Assembly: GCF_900660755.1 (NCBI RefSeq)
Contig: NZ_LR215050.1
Location: forward strand, 248,001-312,000
Length of the DNA stretch: 64,000 nt
DNA from: Acholeplasma hippikon
GTDB lineage: Bacteria > Bacillota_I > Bacilli_A > Acholeplasmatales > Acholeplasmataceae
Direction: 5' to 3'
Part shown: positions 1-7,039 of the stretch, one piece after another
How positions within the stretch are numbered: the first letter of the stretch is position 1
Layout of the letters: each line of letters starts with the position of its first letter
Made by a program: the position numbers and the translations under genes
Notes under the pieces: model-generated
Seen by the model: the letters and a program-made list of their open reading frames with translations, nothing else
Told to the model about the DNA's origin: nothing
The model's database searches: none

Positions 1-429
1 GCCATTGACGCATTTGCAGGTGTGGCACCTGTATCACATTATGTCTATAAATATGCTAAAAAGGTGTATGCAATCGAAATTAATAAAGAAACATCAGATA
101 CTGCAAAAGAAGCACTAAACTTCAATAATGTTACAAATGTTGAAGTGATCAATAGTAGTTTTAAACAATCAACTAATCTTTTAATGAATGAAAATATTGA
201 TGTTATTTTCTTTGATCCTCCACGCTTAGGCTTAGGATTTGATGGCATTGATATGGTAAAAAAATTATTTCCAACTCGAATTGTGTATGGTTCATGTAAT
301 CCCTCAACACTCGCTAAAGATATTAATGAATTAAAAGATTTATATGATATTAAAACAATAGTGCCTGTTGATATGTTTCCATTCACAAGTTTAGTTGAAT
401 CCATTACATTATTAGAAAAAAAGAACTAA
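1..429 (+). CDS. TrmA/RlmD-family m5U RNA methyltransferase, 3' part (5' end outside window)
   Basis: The frame is open from base 1 to TAA at 427-429. It encodes the C-terminal half of a SAM-dependent RNA uracil-5-methyltransferase. Seen: a SAM-binding start (DAFAGVAPVSHY), the FFDPPRLGLG motif and the catalytic-cysteine motif GSCNPSTLAKD, ending in a VESITLL tail. The protein is very similar to the C-terminal half of the complete gene at 7040-8410, so the region carries two paralogues. In the family the motif cysteine attacks uracil C6 and methyl is transferred from SAM to C5. Whether the target is 23S rRNA or tRNA cannot be told from this fragment. Confidence 0.9.
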   Translation, partial: AIDAFAGVAPVSHYVYKYAKKVYAIEINKETSDTAKEALNFNNVTNVEVINSSFKQSTNLLMNENIDVIFFDPPRLGLGFDGIDMVKKLFPTRIVYGSCNPSTLAKDINELKDLYDIKTIVPVDMFPFTSLVESITLLEKKN

Positions 430-450
430 GTTTAGTTAAATAATATATAT

Positions 451-480
451 AAATACATCTCATTATGAGATGTATTTTCT
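451..480. terminator. hairpin terminator after the m5U methyltransferase
   Basis: A perfect 12-bp inverted repeat, AAATACATCTCA (451-462) and TGAGATGTATTT (466-477), has a 3-nt loop and lies 21 bases after the stop. It is followed only by a short T-rich stretch, so it is a good hairpin with a modest U-tract. Confidence 0.75.
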
Positions 481-492
481 TGAGCCTTTAAT

Positions 493-520
493 TTGAGTTA
501 TTTAGATATATCGGTATAAT
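493..520 (+). promoter_or_regulatory. sigma-A type promoter for the CaCA antiporter
   Basis: TTGAGT (493-498), a 16-bp spacer and a perfect TATAAT (515-520) lie about 50 bp before the ATG at 571, which is itself preceded by AGAAGGAG (558-565). Confidence 0.7.
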
Positions 521-570
521 AAGTAACATGTGGAAAAACATATTCATCATGAATATTAGAAGGAGTAAAT

Positions 571-1581
571 ATGGAAATTTTTAATCAAACAGGATTAAAT
601 GTCTTGGCTAACATTATGATACTAATTGTTGGTGGATTAATTTTAATAAAGTGTGCTGATATCTTTGTCGATAGTGCATCAAGCCTAGCCAAAAAATTAA
701 AGATATCAACACTTGTGATTGGATTAACAATTGTTGCATTAGGAACATCATTACCTGAATTAGCGGTAAGTTTAGTTTCAGCAATTAAGGCAAAGGGAAC
801 ATCTGATTTAGCATTGGGCAATGTGATTGGATCAAATATCGTGAATATTACTTTAATTTTAGGTATTGGCCCATTATTTGGTACTATTTTAGTTGGAAAA
901 AATATACAAAAACGTGACATTCCATTCATGATTTTGGCTACAGTTATGTTTGTATTATTTGGGTTTTTATTCAATACGGATCAAAGAATTGTTTGGTATG
1001 AAGGTATTATTTTACTATTAATTTGTGCGTTATACATTTATATTTTAATTAGAAGTTCTAAAAATGAAGTAAATCATGAAGAAGAGCATGAAGTTAAACC
1101 ATTTACTAAATGGACAATTCCATTATTAATAATTGGTGCTGCAGGAATTGCAATTGGAGCTGAATTGGTCACAACGCCTGCTACATATTTAGCAGAAACT
1201 GCAGCAGTTGCATTTGGAATGACGAAAACTGCTGCAACAACTTTAGTAGGATTAACTATTGTAGCAGTTGGAACTTCATTACCAGAATTAATGACAACAA
1301 TTGCAGCAGCTAAAAAAGGGCAAAATAATATGATTTTAGGGAATGTCATTGGCTCTAACATTTTAAATATCTTATTCATTATAGGCTTATCTTCAACAAT
1401 CACAAATCTTAAGTTTAATGAAGCTATTTTAATTGATTTAGTAATTATGCTTGGTGTGACAATCTTTGTATCACTATTTGCGATTAAAGGAAAACTTACA
1501 AAAAATGTTGGTTTAATTTTAATTGTTACTTATATTTTTTACGTGGTTTACTTAGTTTTAAGAACATTTGGAGTATTATAA
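571..1581 (+). CDS. CaCA-family calcium/sodium antiporter (YrbG-like)
   Basis: A 336-residue integral membrane cation antiporter. Seen: two homologous halves, each carrying the alpha-repeat signature of the Ca2+/cation antiporter superfamily: GTSLPE (residues 58-63) with GNVIGSN (83-89), and GTSLPE (234-239) with GNVIGSN (257-263). The acidic and polar residues of these repeats bind the cation. About ten hydrophobic segments are split by a charged loop around 162-178 (NEVNHEEEHEVK). The length is normal for bacterial YrbG proteins. Known of the family: exchange of Ca2+ for Na+ or H+ across the plasma membrane; the exact ions here are inferred. It is a single-gene unit between a hairpin and the right end of an IS110 element. 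Confidence 0.93.
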   Translation: MEIFNQTGLNVLANIMILIVGGLILIKCADIFVDSASSLAKKLKISTLVIGLTIVALGTSLPELAVSLVSAIKAKGTSDLALGNVIGSNIVNITLILGIGPLFGTILVGKNIQKRDIPFMILATVMFVLFGFLFNTDQRIVWYEGIILLLICALYIYILIRSSKNEVNHEEEHEVKPFTKWTIPLLIIGAAGIAIGAELVTTPATYLAETAAVAFGMTKTAATTLVGLTIVAVGTSLPELMTTIAAAKKGQNNMILGNVIGSNILNILFIIGLSSTITNLKFNEAILIDLVIMLGVTIFVSLFAIKGKLTKNVGLILIVTYIFYVVYLVLRTFGVL

Positions 1582-1615
1582 AAAGAAGGCATATCAAAGC
1601 TTACTTTTAATTAGC

Positions 1616-1657
1616 CAACTATTAGATGAATGTCAAGTGTTTAACAAATAATAGTTG
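1616..1657. repeat. 9-bp inverted repeat in the right end of the IS110 element
   Basis: CAACTATTA (1616-1624) and TAATAGTTG (1649-1657) form a perfect inverted repeat with a 24-bp gap. The gap contains the candidate -35 box TTGACA (minus strand 1636-1631). The outer arm includes AGTTGG, which abuts the proposed CT core and recurs in the candidate donor-guide strand of the bridge RNA. Confidence 0.6.
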
Positions 1658-1730
1658 AAATGATAAAAAGACATGCTAAAACAGATGTCCATGAAACACC
1701 TTATTTTAAATCTTTGATAATTAAATACGG

Positions 1731-2912
1731 TTAATGAGAAACAGTATATACACTATTGTTCTTTAAAATGGAACGAATAACTCTAAGGAGCTTCTTAGTA
1801 ACGTGGCCAATAATTGTTAGGTAATGCTTTCCTTCAGATTTTTTCTTCTCATAGTAAGCGTTAAAAACGGGGTCATGAATAACCGCTACCTTAGCAGCTT
1901 GAAAGATGGCCCATCTCAAAATAGATGATCCACGCTTTGATATCTTAAAGCTGCCTTCATAATTACCGGATTGATAAACAGATGGATCAAGACCGGCATA
2001 TGCTAGTAAGGCATCATCTGATTTAAAACGATTGATATCACCAATTTCGGCTAAGATGATAGCACCGGTCTGAGTACCAATGCCGGGAATACTTAAAAGG
2101 GTGGTTTTAGATTCAGTGATATGGTGTTCTAACAATTGATTAATTTGGTCAATCTGACTTTCAATAGTTCTAATGGTTTGGACAGATTGTTTGATGGATA
2201 GTGATAAAGATGCACTATCTATACCAATTGAATCTTTAACTAATGTTTTAATGAGTTCAACTTTTGCTAAACCATGTCTACCTTTAGAAGATTTCTTAAG
2301 AAGTTCAGATAACGTATTTACTCTAACGCGTTTTAGTTCTGATAATGAAGCATACGACGATAAAAGTGTTAATGGGGCGTTAGATAAGATATTCTTGAAT
2401 ACGGTATGATATTCAGGGAAAGCCTGATCTAAGAATGCGTGAAGTTGATTAGTTATTTGATTTAATTGTTTTTTTAAAGATTTTCTTTGTCTAACAAGTA
2501 TTTTGAGTTCATCAATATGATATGATGATAGTGTATAGGGTTTGAAATCGTTTTGGTTTCGAATGAGAAACATACAAATGGCCTTGGCGTCTATAGAGTC
2601 AGTCTTCGTTTTACGAACTGAGGAAGCCTTTCGGTCCATATTGGTTAATAATGGATTAATAAACATTACATCGTATCCCTCGAGGATTAAGAAGTATAAG
2701 ATATTTCTAGAGTAATGTCCAGTAGATTCAAGCCCTATACGCACATTAGAATCTTTGAAGAACTCTTTGGCCAATGAAATTTGCTCAAGGAGTTTTTTAT
2801 AGCCTTGACGTGTATTATCGATTGTAAAGTGTTTATTAAATACTTCACCTAATGCATTCATAATGAAGATGTCATGTTTATTTGAGGCGACATCAATACC
2901 TACTAGAATCAT
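1731..2912 (-). CDS. IS110-family transposase (DEDD recombinase)
   Basis: A 393-residue recombinase. Seen: an N-terminal RuvC-like DEDD domain with D7 (GIDVAS), E62 (LESTGHYS), D105 and D108 (KTDSIDAK). A coiled middle section (about 130-265) follows, then the C-terminal Transposase_20 domain (LLSIPGIGTQTGA, about 272-284) with the YQSG motif whose Ser315 aligns with the IS110 catalytic serine. All catalytic positions are present, so the protein should be active. Known: IS110 enzymes recombine DNA at a core dinucleotide guided by an RNA made from the element's non-coding end. Here that end lies upstream of the gene, as in the IS110 rather than the IS1111 group. The ATG follows AAAGGCAGGG. Confidence 0.95.
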   Translation of the reverse strand: MILVGIDVASNKHDIFIMNALGEVFNKHFTIDNTRQGYKKLLEQISLAKEFFKDSNVRIGLESTGHYSRNILYFLILEGYDVMFINPLLTNMDRKASSVRKTKTDSIDAKAICMFLIRNQNDFKPYTLSSYHIDELKILVRQRKSLKKQLNQITNQLHAFLDQAFPEYHTVFKNILSNAPLTLLSSYASLSELKRVRVNTLSELLKKSSKGRHGLAKVELIKTLVKDSIGIDSASLSLSIKQSVQTIRTIESQIDQINQLLEHHITESKTTLLSIPGIGTQTGAIILAEIGDINRFKSDDALLAYAGLDPSVYQSGNYEGSFKISKRGSSILRWAIFQAAKVAVIHDPVFNAYYEKKKSEGKHYLTIIGHVTKKLLRVIRSILKNNSVYTVSH

Positions 2913-2949
2913 AAGATCCCTGCCTTTCTTTGATGAACACGAAGCTTAG

Positions 2950-3108
2950 CGCTGCAGACTTTAATGAATGTAACCTAATTAGAAATAACCAGTCATAAAA
3001 TGCTGTATCCAACTCATAACCATATTTAATTAAAGTCACAGATATATCCTATTTTAACCAGTCGTAAACGCTGTAGGGAGAATATAAACTAGTCTGTGAT
3101 ATCATCAT
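2950..3108 (-). ncRNA. candidate IS110 bridge RNA (two guide lobes)
   Basis: Between the left end and the transposase ATG the minus strand can fold as two stem-loops. Lobe 1: closing stem TCACAGA (3099-3093) with TCTGTGA (3042-3036). Lobe 2: closing stem GACTTTAAT (3037-3029) with ATTAAAGTC (2965-2957); the two stems share two bases. Both lobes carry nearly the same segment (3075-3055 and 3007-2986) that folds as CAGCG-TTTA-CG-A-CTG in lobe 1 and CAGCAT-TTT-ATG-A-CTG in lobe 2, so a G:C pair is replaced by A:T. The flanking strands, where guides would sit, differ. The start is set from the junction-promoter TATAAT (3120-3115) and the 3' end is approximate. Length is close to known bridge RNAs. 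Confidence 0.75.
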
Positions 3109-3149
3109 AAGTTTATTATAGTGGACAATCACTTATAAATAAAAAAATA

Positions 3150-3171
3150 ACATGTAAATTGTCTTACATGT
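3150..3171 (+). promoter_or_regulatory. 8-bp inverted repeat upstream of the isochorismatase-like gene
   Basis: ACATGTAA (3150-3157) and TTACATGT (3164-3171) form a perfect inverted repeat with a 6-base spacer, 8 bases before the AGGAG ribosome site (3179-3183). It could be an operator or a leader hairpin. It lies outside the proposed IS110 boundary. Confidence 0.45.
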
Positions 3172-3188
3172 ATATATTAGGAGAATAT

Positions 3189-3704
3189 ATGAGAGCTTTA
3201 ATAGTAATTGATGTCCAAAAAGGATTGATCGATTTAAAAAAAGAAACAAAAATTATTGATAAAATTAATGAATTAATCAAAAAGTTTAGAGAAAATAATG
3301 ACAAAATTATTTTTGTTAGACACTGTAGTGAGCATAAAGAAGATTTCTTTAATAAAGAGAATGAAGGATCTAAAATTTCTGAAATGTTAGATTATCAAAA
3401 TGAGTTTGTTGTAGAAAAATATACACCGAGTGCATTCTTTCAAACAACACTAACATCATATTTAAAAGATAATCAAATTGATGAACTATATGTTACTGGC
3501 TTTAATAGTGAATATTGTATTGCATTTACATCAATTGCTGCCTATGATAGAGGATACAAAGTTAAAATTGTAGAAGATGCAATTGATACTGTAAATAAAG
3601 GTAAAATTTATGGTTATAAATCATTAGATATTACTGATTTTTTACTTACTGTAATTCATAATTCAAATGTAATTGAACTTGTTGAAACTGAAAATGTAAA
3701 TTAG
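3189..3704 (+). CDS. isochorismatase-family cysteine hydrolase
   Basis: A 171-residue cytoplasmic hydrolase of the isochorismatase/nicotinamidase superfamily. Seen: the catalytic triad D8 (VIDVQKG), K77 (VEKYTPSAF) and C110 (GFNSEYC) in the usual order and spacing, and the DRGYKVKIVEDA strand after the cysteine. The start is the ATG at 3189, placed after AGGAG (3179-3183); an in-frame TTG ten codons upstream has no ribosome site. Family members cleave amide or vinyl-ether bonds, for example in nicotinamide; the substrate here is not readable from sequence. The gene stands alone next to the left end of the IS110 element. Confidence 0.85.
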   Translation: MRALIVIDVQKGLIDLKKETKIIDKINELIKKFRENNDKIIFVRHCSEHKEDFFNKENEGSKISEMLDYQNEFVVEKYTPSAFFQTTLTSYLKDNQIDELYVTGFNSEYCIAFTSIAAYDRGYKVKIVEDAIDTVNKGKIYGYKSLDITDFLLTVIHNSNVIELVETENVN

Positions 3705-3805
3705 ATTAGATGTAAAGAAAAAAATATATTTTTTGAATTCTAGGAAAATTTAAGTCAGGCTTTGTTTTATGTGTTAAAATGAAAACAAGTTATGGAGGAG
3801 AGAAA

Positions 3806-5497
3806 ATGAAATTTCAAGATTTTAAATATGAAAGAATTGATAAAGAACAAGCTAAAGCTAAAATGACAGAGCTTAAAGAACAATTCGAAAAAGCAACTTC
3901 TGCTCAAGAACAATTAGAAATTATTAAAGCATATAACGACTACAATGATTACATTGATACAATGTTCCAGCTTGCTAGCGTTAGATATACAATTAATACA
4001 GCTGATGAGTTCTATGCAGCAGAACAAGATTATATGGATGAAGCAGCACCAGAAATTACTGAATTTAATGTATTATTTGAAAAGGCTGTTGTTGAATCAA
4101 AGTTTAGAACTGAATTAGAAAAGGAATTAGGTTCACTATTATTCAAACAATATGAGTTAGGTATTAAAGTGTTTGATGCATCAGTGATTGAACTTATTCA
4201 AGAAGAAAATAAATTAAATTCAGAATATACTAAAGTTAGAGGTACAGCTAAAATTGAATTTAATGGCGAAACTTACAATTTATCAAGTATCGGTAAATTA
4301 ACAACAGATAAAGACCGTAATATTCGTCGTGGGGCATCTTTAGCGGTTGCAAACTGGTATAAAGAAAACGAAACTAAAATTGATGAAATTTATGATAAAG
4401 CAGTAAAAGTTCGCACTGAAATTGCTAAAAAATTAGGTTATGAAAACTTTATCCAATTAGGTTATGACCGCTTAAAACGTGTTGATTATGATGCTTCAGA
4501 TGTTAAAAAATATAGAGAACAAATTTTAAAAGATGTAGTTCCTTATGTTGAAGCATTAGAACGTCGTCGTGCAAAGCGTTTAGGTATTGAAAAACCATTA
4601 TCATATGATTTAAACTTAAACTTCTTATCTGGTAATCCTACACCAAAAGGGGATATGAAACACTTAGTTAATCAAGCAATGGAAATGTATGATGAAATGA
4701 GTAAAGAAACATCAGCATTCTTTAGAATGATGGTAGAAAAAGACTTATTTGATTTAGAGAGCAAAGCAGGTAAAGCATCTGGTGGTTACTGTACTTATTT
4801 CCCTAAATTTGAAGCTCCATTTATTTTTGCTAACTTTAATGGAACACAACATGATGTGGATGTATTAACACACGAAGCAGGGCATGCATTCCAAGTTTAT
4901 ACATCAAGAAACTTACTTCCAAGCCAACGTTGGCCAGGATATGAAGGTTGTGAAATTCACTCAATGTCAATGGAATTCTTAGCATGGCCATGGATTCAAA
5001 AATTCTTCCAAGAAGATACTGAAAAATATAAATTTAGTCACTTATCAGGAGCAATTACTTTCTTACCATATGGTGCATTAGTTGATCACTTCCAACATGA
5101 AGTTTATGCTAATCCAAATATGACACCAGCAGAAAGAAAAGCCACTTGGAAAGCATTAGAAGCTAAATATCAACCATGGAAACAGTATGATGAGGAAGAC
5201 CCAACAAGCGAAGGTTTATGGTGGTTCCGTCAACTTCATATCTTTGATTCACCATTCTATTATATTGACTACACATTAGCTCAAGTTATTGCATTTGACT
5301 TCTGGGGTAGAAATCAAGTAGATAGAAAATCAACTTGGGATAACTACTATGCATTATGCCAATTAGGTGGTTCAAAGAGTTTTGTAGGTTTATTAAATGC
5401 AACTAACTTACCAGTTCCATTCAAAGAAAATACAATCGCTCGTATCATGGCTCCACTAAAAGCATATTTAGATCAAGTGGATGATACTAAATTTTAA
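3806..5497 (+). CDS. M3-family oligoendopeptidase (PepF-like)
   Basis: A 563-residue zinc metallopeptidase without a signal peptide, so cytoplasmic. Seen: the HEAGH zinc site (HEXXH, residues 356-360) with the third-ligand helix region that follows (GCEIHSMSMEF), and an all-helical layout typical of M3B peptidases. Length fits the family. Known: M3 oligoendopeptidases degrade short peptides imported or released by proteolysis. The start is the ATG at 3806 after GGAGGAG (3794-3800); an in-frame ATG at 3779 lies upstream of that site and is rejected. TAAAAT (3775-3780) may be the -10 box. The gene is monocistronic and ends in a good terminator. Confidence 0.93.
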   Translation: MKFQDFKYERIDKEQAKAKMTELKEQFEKATSAQEQLEIIKAYNDYNDYIDTMFQLASVRYTINTADEFYAAEQDYMDEAAPEITEFNVLFEKAVVESKFRTELEKELGSLLFKQYELGIKVFDASVIELIQEENKLNSEYTKVRGTAKIEFNGETYNLSSIGKLTTDKDRNIRRGASLAVANWYKENETKIDEIYDKAVKVRTEIAKKLGYENFIQLGYDRLKRVDYDASDVKKYREQILKDVVPYVEALERRRAKRLGIEKPLSYDLNLNFLSGNPTPKGDMKHLVNQAMEMYDEMSKETSAFFRMMVEKDLFDLESKAGKASGGYCTYFPKFEAPFIFANFNGTQHDVDVLTHEAGHAFQVYTSRNLLPSQRWPGYEGCEIHSMSMEFLAWPWIQKFFQEDTEKYKFSHLSGAITFLPYGALVDHFQHEVYANPNMTPAERKATWKALEAKYQPWKQYDEEDPTSEGLWWFRQLHIFDSPFYYIDYTLAQVIAFDFWGRNQVDRKSTWDNYYALCQLGGSKSFVGLLNATNLPVPFKENTIARIMAPLKAYLDQVDDTKF

Positions 5498-5507
5498 TTG
5501 ATTACTA

Positions 5508-5537
5508 AACATCTATCGTTATGATAGGTGTTTTTTA
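5508..5537 (+). terminator. terminator after the M3 peptidase
   Basis: AACATCTATC (5508-5517) pairs with GATAGGTGTT (5523-5532) with one G:U pair and a 5-nt loop. A run of six T follows from 5531. Confidence 0.85.
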
Positions 5538-5596
5538 TAGATTTTCATGTGATTATAAAGAAACCATATTAAGTTAAAACAATATTTTTAATTTCA

Positions 5597-5605
5597 TGGT
5601 ATACT
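5597..5605 (+). promoter_or_regulatory. extended -10 promoter for the DEAD-box helicase
   Basis: TGGTATACT has the TGn extension followed by the -10 hexamer TATACT (5600-5605), about 63 bp before the ATG at 5668. No good -35 box is seen. Confidence 0.5.
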
Positions 5606-5667
5606 TTATAAGGCAATTAGCGTATGAATTAATATTTAAGTGTCAAATAAGTAAGAAAAGAGATTTT

Positions 5668-7023
5668 ATGAATACATTTAGTAATTTAGGTTTAAATGAA
5701 AAAATAGCAAAGTCAGTGGCATTTGTTGGTTATACTGAACCAACACCAATACAAGTTGAGGCAATTCCACATTTATTAGCAAAGAAAGATTTATTAGGAA
5801 GTGCCCAAACAGGAACAGGTAAAACTGCAGCTTTTGCGTTACCAATTTTACAACATATCTATGAATCTTTAGATTTTACAAAACCTCGTAAAATTGAGGC
5901 ATTAATATTAGCCCCAACAAGAGAGTTAGCAACTCAAATTGGTGAAAACTTCACCAAATATTCGAAGTTTATTAATATCAAAAACACAATAATTTATGGC
6001 GGAGTTAGCCAAAAGAAACAAGAAGAAGCACTTAGAAAAGGTGTTGATATCTTAATTGCTACTCCGGGTCGATTAATGGATTTAATGGAACAAAAAATAG
6101 TTAAATTAGACCATGTGAAATATTTGGTTTTAGATGAAGCAGATCAAATGCTTGATATGGGGTTCATCAAAGACATCAAAAAAATTATTAGTCATATTCC
6201 AAAAGAAAGACAATCAATGTTGTTTTCTGCAACTATGCCAAAAGAAATTGAAAAATTAGCTACAGAAATGTTAGTTGATCCAGTAAGAATTGCGGTTGCA
6301 CCTGTAACTCAAACATTAGATATTATTTCACAACGTGTATATCATGTTAAAAAGAAACAAAAGATAAATTTATTAGCACATTTACTTGAAACTGAAAATA
6401 TGAAACGTGTCTTAATTTTCGTTAGAACAAAACGTAATGCAGACCGTTTAGTTAAAAATTTAGCTGAGTTGAACATTCATGCAGAGCCAATTCATGGTAA
6501 TAAATCACAGGCTGCACGTGACAGAGCATTACTTAATTTTAAAACAGGAAAAACTAAAATCCTGGTTGCAACTGATGTTGCATCTCGTGGATTAGATATT
6601 AGTGGACTAGACTATGTTTTCAATTATGAACTTCCAGAAATTGAAGAAACATTTATTCATCGTATAGGTAGAACTGGTCGTGCTGGTAAAGCAGGTGAAG
6701 CAATTGCCTTTGTCAGTGATGAAGAAAAAGATTTATTAAAAGATATCGAAAAACATATCAATTTAAAACTTCAAGTATTCCCTCACCCATTCATGGATGA
6801 AAAAGAAAAAGAAGTTGTAAAAGATGTGAAAACAACAAAAGAAACAAAGAAGAATCCTTCAAATAAAAAGAACGACCAAAAGAAAAAGGTTGAAAAACAA
6901 CCAGATTACCTAAGATTTAGAGGATATGATCCTAAAAAGAAAAAAAATTCAAAGAAAAAGTCGGATTCTTTTGAGCAATATAAGAAAAAGAAAAATCCTT
7001 ATTATCAATCAAAGAGTAAATAA
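5668..7023 (+). CDS. DEAD-box ATP-dependent RNA helicase (CshA/DeaD-like)
   Basis: A 451-residue RNA helicase with all core motifs: Q motif (TPIQ, 26-29), Walker A AQTGTGKT (46-53), PTRELA (83-88), TPGR (132-135), DEAD (156-159), SAT (187-189), ATDVASRGLD (301-310) and HRIGRTGR (331-338). From about 375 to the end the tail is lysine-rich, as in helicases that bind ribosomal or structured RNA through a basic extension. Known roles are mRNA decay, ribosome assembly and cold adaptation. The start at 5668 is chosen because it opens the Q-motif region; the further in-frame ATG at 5596 lies within the promoter. The ribosome site is weak (AAAAGAG). It is followed after 16 bases by the m5U methyltransferase, probably one operon. 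Confidence 0.92.
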   Translation: MNTFSNLGLNEKIAKSVAFVGYTEPTPIQVEAIPHLLAKKDLLGSAQTGTGKTAAFALPILQHIYESLDFTKPRKIEALILAPTRELATQIGENFTKYSKFINIKNTIIYGGVSQKKQEEALRKGVDILIATPGRLMDLMEQKIVKLDHVKYLVLDEADQMLDMGFIKDIKKIISHIPKERQSMLFSATMPKEIEKLATEMLVDPVRIAVAPVTQTLDIISQRVYHVKKKQKINLLAHLLETENMKRVLIFVRTKRNADRLVKNLAELNIHAEPIHGNKSQAARDRALLNFKTGKTKILVATDVASRGLDISGLDYVFNYELPEIEETFIHRIGRTGRAGKAGEAIAFVSDEEKDLLKDIEKHINLKLQVFPHPFMDEKEKEVVKDVKTTKETKKNPSNKKNDQKKKVEKQPDYLRFRGYDPKKKKNSKKKSDSFEQYKKKKNPYYQSKSK

Positions 7024-7039
7024 GGTATAGGTGGTAAAA

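Larger units (their letters stand above)
1613..3121 (-). mobile_element. IS110-family insertion sequence (IS110 group, bridge-RNA type)
   Basis: The element is read on the minus strand: left end near 3121, transposase 2912-1731, right end near 1613. No terminal inverted repeats or target duplications are seen, as is usual for IS110. The ends are placed at CT dinucleotides (minus strand 3121-3120 and 1614-1613), giving about 1507 bp. Support: the right end carries TTGACA (1636-1631) and the left end TATAAT (3120-3115); joining the ends at CT puts them exactly 17 bp apart, the junction promoter expected of a circular IS110 intermediate. The minus-strand empty site would read GATTGTCCA-CT-AATTAAAAG. 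The boundaries are inferred, not proven. Confidence 0.85.

Noticed and set aside
1582-1730. Possible small gene or remnant between the CaCA antiporter and the transposase
   Set aside because: The frames are short and lack a ribosome site. The stretch from 1613 on is explained as the right end of the IS110 element.
3159-3188. TTG start ten codons upstream for the isochorismatase-like gene
   Set aside because: It lies in the inverted repeat and has no ribosome site, while ATG 3189 follows AGGAG at the right distance.
5596-5667. Longer N-terminus of the DEAD-box helicase
   Set aside because: The upstream ATG sits in the extended -10 promoter (TGGTATACT), so it cannot be within the transcript.
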